A stretch of 37,591 nt of DNA. It comes from an uncultured Thermomicrobiales bacterium (GTDB lineage Bacteria; Chloroflexota; Chloroflexia; Thermomicrobiales; UBA6265). Shown here in pieces: positions 15,583 through 24,169 of the stretch. How positions within the stretch are numbered: the first letter of the stretch is position 1; every line of letters begins with the position of its first letter. The position numbers and the translations under genes are program-made. The stretch covers positions 1 through 37,591 of the forward strand of contig CADCWL010000056.1 of the NCBI GenBank assembly GCA_902806405.1, written 5' to 3'. The notes below the pieces were generated by a model, which was not told the DNA's origin, searched no databases, and was given only the letters and a program-made list of their open reading frames with translations.

Positions 15583-16395
15583 CTAATGCACGCCGACCAC
15601 CTGGGTCGAGAGCGTGCCGCCGAGCGTCTGAGCAGCGGCCGGCGTGCCCCGCTCCTCGCCCACGACCTCGCCGTCGCGCATGCGGACGATCCGGTCGCAC
15701 TGGGCGCCGACGCCGGGATCGTGGGTGACCAGGATCAGCGTCAGTCCCTGGCTCCGGTTCAGCTCGCGGAGCAGGTCCATGATCTCGGTCGCCGTCGACG
15801 AGTCGAGGGCGCCGGTCGGCTCGTCGCCCCAGACCAACGCCGGGTTGTTGACGAGCGAGCGGGCGATCGTGACGCGCTGCCGCTGGCCGCCGGAGAGCTC
15901 GGCCGGGCGGTGCTTCGCCCACTCGCCGAGGCCGACCGTCTCCAACGCCGCCGTCGCCTTGACCCTGGCCTCCTTCGGACGAATGCCGGAGACCAGGAGG
16001 GGCAGCTCGACGTTCTCGATCGCGCTCAGGACCGGCAGCAGGTTGTAGACCTGGAAGACGAACCCCATCCGCTTGGCGCGGTAATCGGTCCGCTTCCGGT
16101 CGCCCATCCGGGCCAGATCCTGCCCCTCCAGATAGATCGTGCCGGAATCGACGTCGTCCAGGCCGGAGAGGCAGTTCAGGAGCGTCGTCTTGCCGCAGCC
16201 GGACGGCCCCATCACCGCGACCATCTCGCCGCGGCCGACCGCGAAGTCGACCCCGCGCAGGGCGCGGACCTTGGTGGTGCCGGTGTCGTAGGTTTTGACG
16301 ACTCCCTCGGCGCGGATGATGGCGTCACCACCGGCGACGCTCCCGTTCGCGCGGTGCGTTCCGTTCGTCCCGTTCGATCGGCGAAGGCTGGGCAT
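15583..16395 (-). CDS. LolD/MacB-type ABC transporter ATPase
   Basis: A protein of 270 residues from the ATG at 16395 ([12 protein letters not shown]), preceded on the minus strand by AGGAGGAGC. It has Walker [10 protein letters not shown], the Q-loop in [20 protein letters not shown], signature LSGGQRQRV, Walker [13 protein letters not shown], and the switch [23 protein letters not shown] is typical of the LolD/MacB class. It should power the FtsX-type permease downstream. The 30-residue Ser/Thr/Asn-rich N-terminus is extra. Confidence 0.94.
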   Translation of the reverse strand: MPSLRRSNGTNGTHRANGSVAGGDAIIRAEGVVKTYDTGTTKVRALRGVDFAVGRGEMVAVMGPSGCGKTTLLNCLSGLDDVDSGTIYLEGQDLARMGDRKRTDYRAKRMGFVFQVYNLLPVLSAIENVELPLLVSGIRPKEARVKATAALETVGLGEWAKHRPAELSGGQRQRVTIARSLVNNPALVWGDEPTGALDSSTATEIMDLLRELNRSQGLTLILVTHDPGVGAQCDRIVRMRDGEVVGEERGTPAAAQTLGGTLSTQVVGVH

Positions 16396-16495
16396 CGGGT
16401 GCTCCTCCTGGGCGTGTTCGGCCGCCGCGCGACCGGGGGCGTTGGGGGGACATCCGGTGCCCGACCCCGTCTGATTGCCGAGACCTGTGACGACC

Positions 16496-16527
16496 ATGGT
16501 AGCGACGCGCTGTGAAGAGGTTGTGAA
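16496..16527 (-). promoter_or_regulatory. promoter of the ABC exporter with two TTCACA boxes 11 bp apart
   Basis: On the minus strand TTCACA occurs at 16527-16522 and again at 16516-16511, an 11-base period, followed 9 bases later by TACCAT (16501-16496) as a -10. There is no usual -35. This matches the layout of OmpR/PhoB-family activated promoters, where tandem boxes replace the -35. The remainder of 16396-16712 shows no gene. Confidence 0.45.
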
Positions 16528-16712
16528 CTCCCCGTGGCGATGCAATGGACGCCGCCGGACGGACGTCGACGATAGACCCCGACGCAACGTCCGGGTCAAG
16601 GGCACGAGGCAGCGCTGGCTCGGTGCCCCAAGTCTGTCACGGCCCGGCCCGGCCGGCATCCGCCGAATGGCTTAATCGCCCCCCCACGGTCGAACGGCGC
16701 GGACGGGGGCGA

Positions 16713-18743
16713 TCAGGCGGCGCCCGTCAGGACGGGCGGCGACGGGAGGGCGCGGGCGAAGTCGTACTCGTCGACGCCGGCGCCGACGACCATCACCGGG
16801 GCGCCATTCTCCCGACGGAGCGCGACCAGGGCGCCGGCGACCGGCGCGTCGGCCGTAATGTAGCCGGCGACCGCGCCCGCCCCGTTGAGGGTGGGCAGGA
16901 GCTCGGTCCGGAACTCGCCGGCATCCAGGACCAAGGCGCCGTTCGTCAACTCGAGCGAGACCTCGCCCAGCGCCGCGTTGACGTAGTCGCCGACGAAAGG
17001 GGCCACCGCCGCTGGGTCGATCTCGCTGCCGAGGCGGAGGTCGGCGACCGCCTGCTGCCCCTGCTCCAGGTAGAAGTCGACGTTGGCGGCAACCTCCGAC
17101 GCTTGCCCGTAGGCCATCTCCAGCAGGCGCTCGCGGACGGCGACGGTGAAGAGGTTGGCGCCCTGGGCGTTCGCCAGCGTCACGATCCCGAGACCGGCCT
17201 CGGGGAGGAAAGCGAGGTCGGAGGTGAAACCGAAGGTGTTGCCACCGTGCTCGATCAGCGGCGCTCCCTTGTGCTCTCCGACGAGCCAGCCGAGCCCGTA
17301 GCCCGTCTCGGCGTCGACGGCGACCTGCGGCTCCCAGGTGACCGCCAGGTTCTCGGCGGAGACGACGCGGTTTCCGTCCGGCCCAACGCCGCGGTTCAGC
17401 TCCGTGATCGCGTAGCGGGCCATCTCGGCCGCGCTCGACCAGAGGGCGCCGGCCGGGGCGATCGGCGAGAGCGCCGTCTCGGTTTCCAGCGAGAGGGCGT
17501 CGTAGGTCCCCGTCAGGGTGGCGCCGTGGGGGGTGGCGTGGTCGTCGTCGGCGCGGACCGCCTCGAACGAGAAGGTCGAGTCGGTCATCCCGATCGGGTC
17601 GAGGACGCGACCGCGCATCGCCCGCTCGTAAGCGTCGTAGAGGTCGCCCGGCTCGCCGCTGGCGGCGGCGGCGGCGTAGCCACCGGTGGCGACCATCTGA
17701 TTCGAGTACTGGAACGCTTCGCCGAAGGGAGTGAAGAATTCGAAGTCGCGCAGCGAGGCGACGGTGTCCTCCGCGCTCAGATCCTCGGCGTTGAAGAGCC
17801 ACTCGTAGTCGCGGCGCGGCACGCCGGTGCAGGCGCAGAAGAGGTTGCGGACCGTGATCCGGGGCGTCAGCACGGGATCGGCGACGGCGAAGCCGGGCAG
17901 GAGCTCGACCGCCGGCGTGTCCCAGCCGAGCTTCCCCTCGTCGACGAGGGTGGCGGTCATCATCGTCGTCATCGACTTGGTGGTGGAGCCGATCATCATC
18001 AGGGTCTCGGGCGTCACCGGCTCCGCCCGGCCGGCTTCCCGGACGCCGAACCCCTTGCTGTGGACGATCCGACCGTCCTGGACGACCGCGATCGCCGCCC
18101 CCGGCACCTCCGTCCGCGCCAGCAGATCTGCGGCAAAGGCGTCGAACTCCGCGAACTGCTCCGGGGTCAGCGTCGCCGGGCGGACGCCGGCAAGGTCGAC
18201 CTCCACCGCCCCGGTGATGGCGAAGCCGGAGTCGATCTCGCTCAACTGCGAGAGCCGGCGCTGGGCGGTGAGAAGGTCGGCGTCGTAGAGGAGAACGTAG
18301 GCAACGCCGTCCGCGATCTGCGCCACGCCCTGGACAACCCGGCCGCTCGCCTCGCCGCCGTCGTAGGTGACGACCGCCAGGCGCTCGACATTGGCCGGCG
18401 GCGGCGGCTCCTGGACATCGATCGGCTCCCGCGCGAACGCCGGGTCGACCCGGCGCCAGCCCTCGCCGACGGCGGCGACCGGGTCGGTACCCTCCAGCGT
18501 CAGGGCATGGACGACGATCAATCCGTCCGGGTCGGTGAGGACGCCGCGGCCGTCGACCGTCTCCGCCCGCCAGCCGGTTGGGATTGGAACGGTGAAGCGG
18601 CCGGTGGGGTCGGCGTAGACCCCCTCGGTGGTCGCCGCGGCGGCCGGATTGGCGACGGGAGAGGAGTCCTGCGCCGCCGCGGGCAGCGTCGAGCCCCCGA
18701 CAAGGAGCGCCGCCACAACGAAGGCGATGAGACGGTGCACCAT
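16713..18743 (-). CDS. secreted class C beta-lactamase-fold serine hydrolase with extra N-terminal domain
   Basis: A protein of 676 residues from the ATG at 18743, with GGGAAGGGA upstream. Signal peptide about 1-25 (LIAFVVAALLVGGSTLPAAAQ). An N-terminal domain (about 40-180; PTGRFTVPIPTGWRAET) resembles PsbP/DUF1795-like folds. The hydrolase domain (about 195-560) has SxxK as STTK (Ser253, Lys256), YSN (346-348) and HGG (499-501), so the active site is complete. A C-terminal DUF3471-like beta-domain follows (SEIDPAAVAPFVGDYVNAAL). In the usual LLxHxSG segment it reads LFCACTGVP. Such proteins are esterases or peptidases and seldom true beta-lactamases. It lies 318 bases upstream of the exporter and after the M13 protease gene, same strand. 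Confidence 0.92.
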   Translation of the reverse strand: MVHRLIAFVVAALLVGGSTLPAAAQDSSPVANPAAAATTEGVYADPTGRFTVPIPTGWRAETVDGRGVLTDPDGLIVVHALTLEGTDPVAAVGEGWRRVDPAFAREPIDVQEPPPPANVERLAVVTYDGGEASGRVVQGVAQIADGVAYVLLYDADLLTAQRRLSQLSEIDSGFAITGAVEVDLAGVRPATLTPEQFAEFDAFAADLLARTEVPGAAIAVVQDGRIVHSKGFGVREAGRAEPVTPETLMMIGSTTKSMTTMMTATLVDEGKLGWDTPAVELLPGFAVADPVLTPRITVRNLFCACTGVPRRDYEWLFNAEDLSAEDTVASLRDFEFFTPFGEAFQYSNQMVATGGYAAAAASGEPGDLYDAYERAMRGRVLDPIGMTDSTFSFEAVRADDDHATPHGATLTGTYDALSLETETALSPIAPAGALWSSAAEMARYAITELNRGVGPDGNRVVSAENLAVTWEPQVAVDAETGYGLGWLVGEHKGAPLIEHGGNTFGFTSDLAFLPEAGLGIVTLANAQGANLFTVAVRERLLEMAYGQASEVAANVDFYLEQGQQAVADLRLGSEIDPAAVAPFVGDYVNAALGEVSLELTNGALVLDAGEFRTELLPTLNGAGAVAGYITADAPVAGALVALRRENGAPVMVVGAGVDEYDFARALPSPPVLTGAA

Positions 18744-18802
18744 ACCGTGATTCCCTTCCCTAATGGGACGAGGCGAAACCTCGCCGGACTGCGGGACGGA
18801 CA

Positions 18803-18831
18803 GCGCCCCGCCGGGGTAAACGGCGGGGCGC
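18803..18831. repeat. 11-bp perfect stem-loop between the M13 and serine hydrolase genes
   Basis: GCGCCCCGCCG (18803-18813), loop GGGTAAA, and CGGCGGGGCGC (18821-18831). It sits 60 bases before the serine hydrolase start in the leader direction and 114 bases after the M13 stop (minus strand). No T run follows on either side. It may be an intrinsic terminator variant for the protease transcript or a leader structure for the hydrolase. Confidence 0.5.
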
Positions 18832-18944
18832 CGGAAACGATACGGTCCGGGGGGGGTCCCCCCGCCCACCGTCGGCGGGCGCACGGCGTGGAGCGCCTCG
18901 ACGGGGCAGGCCGACGCGGCACTCCCCTCCCTGCTGGGTGGCGC

Positions 18945-21104
18945 CTACCAGACGACGACGCGCTCCTCCGGCGGGAGGTACATCGGGTCGCCGGCCTCGA
19001 TGCCGAACGCGGCGTGGAACTCGTCCATGTTCCGGAGCGGTGTGGTGCCCCGGACCTTCGCCGGCGAGTGGACGTCGACCTGGACCTGGGTTCGCAGCGC
19101 CTCCTCCCGCGTCACCTCATGCCAAACCGTGGCGGCGGCGACGAAGAAGCGCTGCTCCGCGGTCAGGCTCGCGAACGCGGCTGCCTCGGGGGAGGCGACC
19201 GGCGAGGCCGCCGGCGATGCGATCGGCGTGGCGACGGCGTCGACGACCGGTGAGGCGAGCGGCGTCGCCGCGGTCTGCGGGAGCGGCGCGATGCCCGTCG
19301 CGCCGATCGCGTTCATCAGGGCGTCGTGGGCCACCTGGAGGCCGCCGAGGTCGGCGACGTTCTCGCCGACGGTGATCTGGCCATCCACGGTAACGCCCGG
19401 CAGGACCTCGATCCCGTTGTACTGGGCGACGACGCGCTCGTTGAGGGCCTGGAAGGCGGTGGCGTCGGCCTCGCTCCACCAGTTGACAAGGTTGCCGTCG
19501 CCGTCGAACTGGGAGCCGCCGATGTCGAAGCCGTGGGTGATCTCGTGGCCGATGACGTATCCGATGGCGCCGTAGTTGGAGGCAGCGTCGGCCCGGTAGT
19601 CGAAGAACGGCGCCTGCAGGATGCCGGCCGGGAAGACGATCTCGTTGTTCTGGGGGTTGTAGAAGGCGTTGACCGTCTGTGGGGGCAGGGCCCACTCCTC
19701 CTTGTCGACCGGCTTGCCGGCCCTCCCTAGGAAGCGCCGCGTCTCGGCATTGAGGGCGTTCTGGACGGTCGCCGCGTAGGACCCTTCGACCGCGATCGCG
19801 CCATAGGAGCGGAAGCGATCCGGGTAGCCGACCTTGACCCGCATCTTGTCGAGCTTGGCGAGCGCCGTGGCCTTGGTCGCGGGCGTCATCCACGGGTTCG
19901 CCTCGAGCCGGAGGCGGTAGGCGCGGATCAACTCGGCGACGAGGGACTCGATCTGGGCTTTCGCCTCGGGCGGGAAGTAGGCGTCGACGTAGAGTTTGCC
20001 GACCGCCTCGCCGAGGAGGTAGTTGACCCCTTCCAGCGATCGCTCTTCGATTGGCCGCTGCTCCTGGACACCACCAAGGACCGTGCCCCGGAACGAGAAT
20101 GCGGTCGCCTCGATCTCCTCGCTGAGGGTGCGGCTGGCGCCCCAGATCAGCTCCAGCTTGAGGTAGTCCTTGAGGACCTCGATCGGGGTTGCCTCGATGA
20201 TGCCTGGGAGAGCGTCGAGGTAGCGGGTCTCGGTCACGACCAGCGGATCGACCCCTTCCAGGCCGAGGGTCTCCAGGTAGCCGGGCCAGTCCATCAGCGG
20301 GTAGCGCGCCGCCAGGTCGGCGAGCGGGGTCGGGTTGTTGTAGAGCGAGATGTCCTGCCCCTCTTCGCGGGAGAGGGTCGGCTCGGCGAGGCGGCGCTCG
20401 AGATCATAGACGCCCTGCGCCGCCTGCCCCGCGCGGGCCGGATCGTAGCCGAGGTAGCCGAGCAGCTTGGCGCTCGTTTCGATGTAGGCGGCGCGGACCT
20501 CCGCGTTGCCGGGGGCCTCCTCCAGGTAGTAGTCGCGCTCCGGAAGTCCGAGGTAGGGGCCGCCGAGGTATGTAGCGTTGACGGTGCTATCGTCCAGACC
20601 GGCGAAGACCTGGACCGGGAGGAGGCCGTTGACGCCGCGGAAGGTGGCGCCCTCGAGGAATTGGTGGACGCCGGAGAGGTCGCGGATCGCGTCGATCTCG
20701 GCGACGGTCGGCCGGATCGGGTCGACGCCCTGAGCGTTGCGGGTGGTGAGGTCGGTTCCCTGGCGGAACATCTCGACCGCCTTCCACTCGTCGGTGCCGC
20801 CCTGAACGCCGCCCTCGGTCGAGAGCCGCCCCAGGAGATCGAGCAGTTGGGCGGTGGTACGGTCGTTGACTTCGTTGAAGACGCCGTACTGGCCCTCGTC
20901 GGCCGGGATCTGGGTGCGATCGAGCCAACCGCCGTTGGCGAAGCGGTAGAAGTCCGCCGCTGGGTCGACCGTCAGGTCCATATTGGCCGGGTCGATGCCA
21001 TGGATCTCCGGCGCGGCCTGCCGCGCCAAAGTCGGCGCGAACGACGCCAGTGCGACCAGCGCCGCGACCAGTATCGTGAGGGCGGTTGGACGCCTGTGTC
21101 GCAT
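18945..21104 (-). CDS. M13-family (neprilysin/PepO-like) zinc metallopeptidase, secreted
   Basis: A protein of 719 residues from the ATG at 21104, preceded by AAGGAGGAG. Signal peptide about 1-30 (ALTILVAALVALASFAPTLA). The N-terminal M13 domain opens with NMDLTVDPAADFYRFANGGW; the catalytic domain has HEITH (520-524) and the zinc-ligand Glu581 in ENVADLGG (with Asp585). VNAFYNPQNNEIVFPAGILQ is the substrate-site signature, and the chain ends in the usual ...VVVW instead of the eukaryotic CxxW. Residues about 601-646 are an inserted Ala/Ser/Pro/Thr-rich stretch (TAATPLASPV, ATPIASPAASPVASPEA) not normal for the family. Confidence 0.95.
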   Translation of the reverse strand: MRHRRPTALTILVAALVALASFAPTLARQAAPEIHGIDPANMDLTVDPAADFYRFANGGWLDRTQIPADEGQYGVFNEVNDRTTAQLLDLLGRLSTEGGVQGGTDEWKAVEMFRQGTDLTTRNAQGVDPIRPTVAEIDAIRDLSGVHQFLEGATFRGVNGLLPVQVFAGLDDSTVNATYLGGPYLGLPERDYYLEEAPGNAEVRAAYIETSAKLLGYLGYDPARAGQAAQGVYDLERRLAEPTLSREEGQDISLYNNPTPLADLAARYPLMDWPGYLETLGLEGVDPLVVTETRYLDALPGIIEATPIEVLKDYLKLELIWGASRTLSEEIEATAFSFRGTVLGGVQEQRPIEERSLEGVNYLLGEAVGKLYVDAYFPPEAKAQIESLVAELIRAYRLRLEANPWMTPATKATALAKLDKMRVKVGYPDRFRSYGAIAVEGSYAATVQNALNAETRRFLGRAGKPVDKEEWALPPQTVNAFYNPQNNEIVFPAGILQAPFFDYRADAASNYGAIGYVIGHEITHGFDIGGSQFDGDGNLVNWWSEADATAFQALNERVVAQYNGIEVLPGVTVDGQITVGENVADLGGLQVAHDALMNAIGATGIAPLPQTAATPLASPVVDAVATPIASPAASPVASPEAAAFASLTAEQRFFVAAATVWHEVTREEALRTQVQVDVHSPAKVRGTTPLRNMDEFHAAFGIEAGDPMYLPPEERVVVW

Positions 21105-21240
21105 CGTGCTCCTCCTTGCTCGCATCGCCCGTCCGTCGTTTCGGGGCGGCGGTCGAGGCGGTCCCCGGTCTGCGGCGATCGTCGGCGTGGGTGCGGCACG
21201 GCCGTTCCGCCGTGCTCCCCGCGCCGCGTGCGCCCCATCC

Positions 21241-21268
21241 ATCCTAAGCCACCTCATCGCCGGATGAG
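21241..21268 (-). promoter_or_regulatory. possible promoter of the M13 gene with a dyad over the -35
   Basis: TAGGAT on the minus strand (21246-21241) repeats the -10 seen at 5043 and 5528. In place of a clear -35 there is the dyad CTCATC-gccg-GATGAG (21253-21258 / 21263-21268). The leader would be about 130 bases. The rest of 21105-21480 shows no gene I can support. Confidence 0.35.
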
Positions 21269-21479
21269 ACGCCACCCCAACCGAAGGTTTCCGTCGCCAT
21301 CCGTCGCCCGTCGCCCCGCTAGCGGTCCGCGCCGGGGTCTTTGGGGAGGAGTAGAGCCGAACGGACCGCTGACGGCGCGGAGGACGCTGTCGGCACGGAC
21401 GATCTCCCCCCTTAGCCCGGCGCCCGCCAGCCACGGAAACGCCAGGCGGGCGCCCGGCCGGGCCGGTGCCGTTTGAGCC

Positions 21480-23095
21480 GGCGCCGCCGGTGACGCGACC
21501 GGCGGCGCCGTAGCCTCGACCGGCGGCGGTCCCGCCGTCTCCAACCAGGTCCGCCAGAAGGTCCCCGGGGGCGGTCGGCGGCCCGCTCGAAGCCGGCGGG
21601 TTAGCCGTCACCGCGGATCTCATCTCGCCCGCCGAGCAAGCCCGGCGGACCCCGGCGGTAGCCGGTCGGGAAGGACGCCTCCGACGGGAAGAAAGCGTCG
21701 GCCGGCGGGCCGACAACGTGGTCGACGACCTGGTTGCCGGCGCAGGTGACGAACGCCTCGAAGCCCTGGCGGACGTCCCTGCGCTGCGTCTCCCCCGCCT
21801 CCGGCCCAGAGCGATGCTCCCGGAAGGGGGCCGTCGAGAGCTCGGCCATCCCCTTGCCGCTCAAGGCGTGGCGGTTCCGGTTGTGGCCTACCGGGCCGTA
21901 CCACCAAAGGTGGGCAACCTCGTGGGCAACGGTTGCCGTCGTGGCCTCCGTCGTTGGCGTCTCCCCGCCAGCCGTTCGGTCGAAGGCCGGGTCCATGAGG
22001 ACGAACTGCGTCTGCTCCAAGGCGACGCCGCCGAAGCCGGAGAACGGGGTCTCGCCCAGGTCCAGATCGTCGTCGGGGTAGCGCTGAAGCCGGTCGTTGG
22101 AGCGGGTCAGGGCCGCCATCTGGGCCTCTAGCACCGACTCCCCCAGTCGCCTCGTGCCACCGGTTGAAGGAGGAGGTGGCGGTCGTATCGTCGACCTCCC
22201 GCTCGATCGCGTCGAATTCGTCGGCGGCGCGGGCGAAACGGCGGGCGGGGCCGGTGGCGACGCGCGAAACGGTCCCTTCCCCCCGGCGCTCCTCCCCGAC
22301 CTGGCTGCCGGAGGCAAAGAGCGCGAGCGCGCTCGGCGCGGTGACGTCGACGGCGAGAAGGGCGGCGCCCCCCAAGGGTGGGGCGCAAGACGGGCCGAAG
22401 TGGTCGATCGACCGGCCGGTCTCGGTGTCGAAGCCGGATCGGACCGGGGATCGATGCGGGAGGATCAGCGGACCGGTCGTCGTCTCGGAGACGTAGAGGG
22501 GGTTGCCCTCGGCCGCGGTCGGGACAATGCTAATGAAGGCGAAGCGGAGGTCGGTCGTGCCCCCCGACGGCAGCGGCATGGGGAGCGGACCCCGCAGCAC
22601 GCTCCCGCCGAGGGTCGACTTCGGCACCGTAGGGTCGCCGTCGACGATCACGTCGCGGGCCTCAAGGCCACCGGCGTCGGCGGTGCCAGGGGCGGGGTAC
22701 CAAGGGGTGACTTTGGGAAAGGGGCGAAGGGACACCTCCTCCGGCTCCCCGCCGGTGCCGTTCACGAACCGGACCTCCTCGGTCCCCTCGGTGGTCGCCA
22801 CCGTGCCAACGGCGGAAGCACCGGCCACCGCAGGGGTGGACCCCGCAGAGAGGCGGCGGCACCCGGCGTCGCGTCGGGTTCGAGGCGAAGCGTCGCCTCG
22901 AACCGGGAGCTGGCGAGGCGGTCGGCGGTCTCCGCCGCGACCACACCCCGCTCGGCGGGGAGGTTCGGCCGGGTCGGCATCGCCCGCGGCGTGGACGGCC
23001 GCCGGCGGGGCAACCTGGGCAAGGGCGGTCAGCGGCACGCGAAGCAGCGCGGCGTGGACGAGGAGGGCGGCCGACAAGGTACGGCCTCGGGGCAC
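21480..23095 (-). pseudogene. M1-like (gluzincin) metallopeptidase remnant
   Basis: From the GTG at 23095 there is a signal peptide (LSAALLVHAALLRVPLTALA). Part of the mature N-terminus is in another frame (ETADRLASSRFEATLRLEPD), then the first frame resumes: EEVRFVNGTGGEPEEVSLRP, DFDAIEREVDDTTATSSFNR-like sequence. Near 22130 it shifts again to VLEAQMAALTRSNDRL, LDLGETPFSGFGGVALEQTQ, then the zinc site VAHEVAHLWWYGPVGHN and KGMAELST (the expected EGLAEYST-like Glu), ending at TAA 21603-21601. A further fragment in a third frame reads FWRTWLETAGPPP followed by an APPVASPAAP tail (about 21570-21480). At least three frameshifts are needed to rebuild it. The zinc-binding motif is intact. Confidence 0.7.
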
Positions 23096-23175
23096 GGAAT
23101 GCTCCGTCCGCGGATCGTGGCGCCGGCGCCGAGCATCGCCCGTCCACCATACGGCACCCGCTGCCCCAAGGTGTT

Positions 23176-23189
23176 AATGCCATGGTATT
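23176..23189. promoter_or_regulatory. AT-rich near-palindrome in a divergent intergenic region
   Basis: AATGCCATGGTATT is palindromic except for one base pair and lies in an unusually AT-rich patch (23171-23190) between the M1-like remnant (minus) and the methyltransferase operon (plus). A regulator site or -10 region is possible; nothing links it to a particular protein. Confidence 0.3.
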
Positions 23190-23365
23190 GGGCCCCGGAC
23201 GGGCCCGCCCCCCAACCGCATCCTGCCGGCGGGTAGCGCCACATCGCGGGCGGGCTTGCGGCGGCACAGGGCGAGGGCGTATCGTGCCGCGTCCGCGCGG
23301 TTCCGTGCCCGGTGCCAGGTCACGGCGCCCCAGACCGGGACGATCCGCCGAGCGAGAGGCCCGCC

Positions 23366-24169
23366 GTGCCCCCCAAGATCGCCGCCGTCCCCCTTCGCGG
23401 CGCCCCGCTTCGGGCGCTGCTCCGCCCGGCGCCGCGCCGCGACGCCGAGGAACTGCTCGACCGCCCGGGTCACGACGCCGACGAGCTCGCCGCCAACCTG
23501 GCCGACATCCGCCGCGTCAATCTCCTGGGGGGGGGGACGCGGACGACGCTCCGCCACCTGCCTCGGCTTCTTGCCGCCGTGCCGGCCGACCGCCCGGCCA
23601 CGATCCTCGACCTGGCCACCGGCTCCGGTGATATCCCGCTCGCGATCGCGCGGTGGGCGCGGCGGCGCGGACGGCCGCTGCGGATCATCGCCAGCGACGC
23701 CTCGGATGAGATTTTGGCCGTCGCCGGCCGCCACCTCGCCCGCTATCCAGAGATCTCCCTGATCCGCTACGATGCCCGCTTCGTGCCGCTGCCGAACGGG
23801 GGTGTCGATGTCGTCCTCTGCGCCCTCGCCCTCCACCACTTCCCGCCGGCCGATGCGGTCGCCGTGCTACGGGAGATGGACCGACTCGCCCGCGCCGGCT
23901 TCGTCTTGAACGACATCCGGCGGAGCGTCCCCGGCCACCTCGCCGCCCGGCTTTCCGCCCGCCTCGCCACCCGCAACCGCCTCACGCGCCACGACATGCC
24001 CCTCTCCGTCCTCCGCGCCTACACCCCGGCCGAACTGACGGACCTCCTCGAGCAGGCCGGCGTCGCCGGCGCCCTCGTCACCACCCATCCGCTCTTCCGG
24101 ATGGCCGCCGTCCGCGGACCGAGGGCCGGGGGCTTCGGCGCGAGAAAGAACGAGGACGGCGACGCATGA
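23366..24169 (+). CDS. class I SAM-dependent methyltransferase of the ketosynthase cluster
   Basis: A protein of 267 residues from the GTG at 23366 (VPPKIAAVPLRGAPL), with GAGAGG upstream; an in-frame ATG at 23312 would add 18 residues. SAM-binding motif I is ILDLATGSGDIPLAIA, followed by IIASDASDEILAVA and a motif-IV region VDVVLCALALHHFPPADAVA; NDIRRSVPGHLAARL lies in the post-core part. This UbiE-like type methylates carbon or oxygen of quinone- or polyketide-like products in related clusters. It overlaps the FAD oxidoreductase by ATGA at 24166-24169, so the two form an operon. The real substrate is unknown. Confidence 0.9.
   Translation: MPPKIAAVPLRGAPLRALLRPAPRRDAEELLDRPGHDADELAANLADIRRVNLLGGGTRTTLRHLPRLLAAVPADRPATILDLATGSGDIPLAIARWARRRGRPLRIIASDASDEILAVAGRHLARYPEISLIRYDARFVPLPNGGVDVVLCALALHHFPPADAVAVLREMDRLARAGFVLNDIRRSVPGHLAARLSARLATRNRLTRHDMPLSVLRAYTPAELTDLLEQAGVAGALVTTHPLFRMAAVRGPRAGGFGARKNEDGDA

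Noticed and set aside
16545-19253. A 902-codon plus-strand frame opposite the serine hydrolase and the M13 gene end
   Set aside because: It crosses two well-supported minus-strand genes and their gap, with low-complexity Arg/Gly/Asp composition: a codon-bias artefact.
21105-21716. N-terminal extension of the M13 protein to 21716
   Set aside because: The extension is low-complexity and would bury the signal peptide; the ATG at 21104 has an excellent ribosome site followed directly by the signal sequence.
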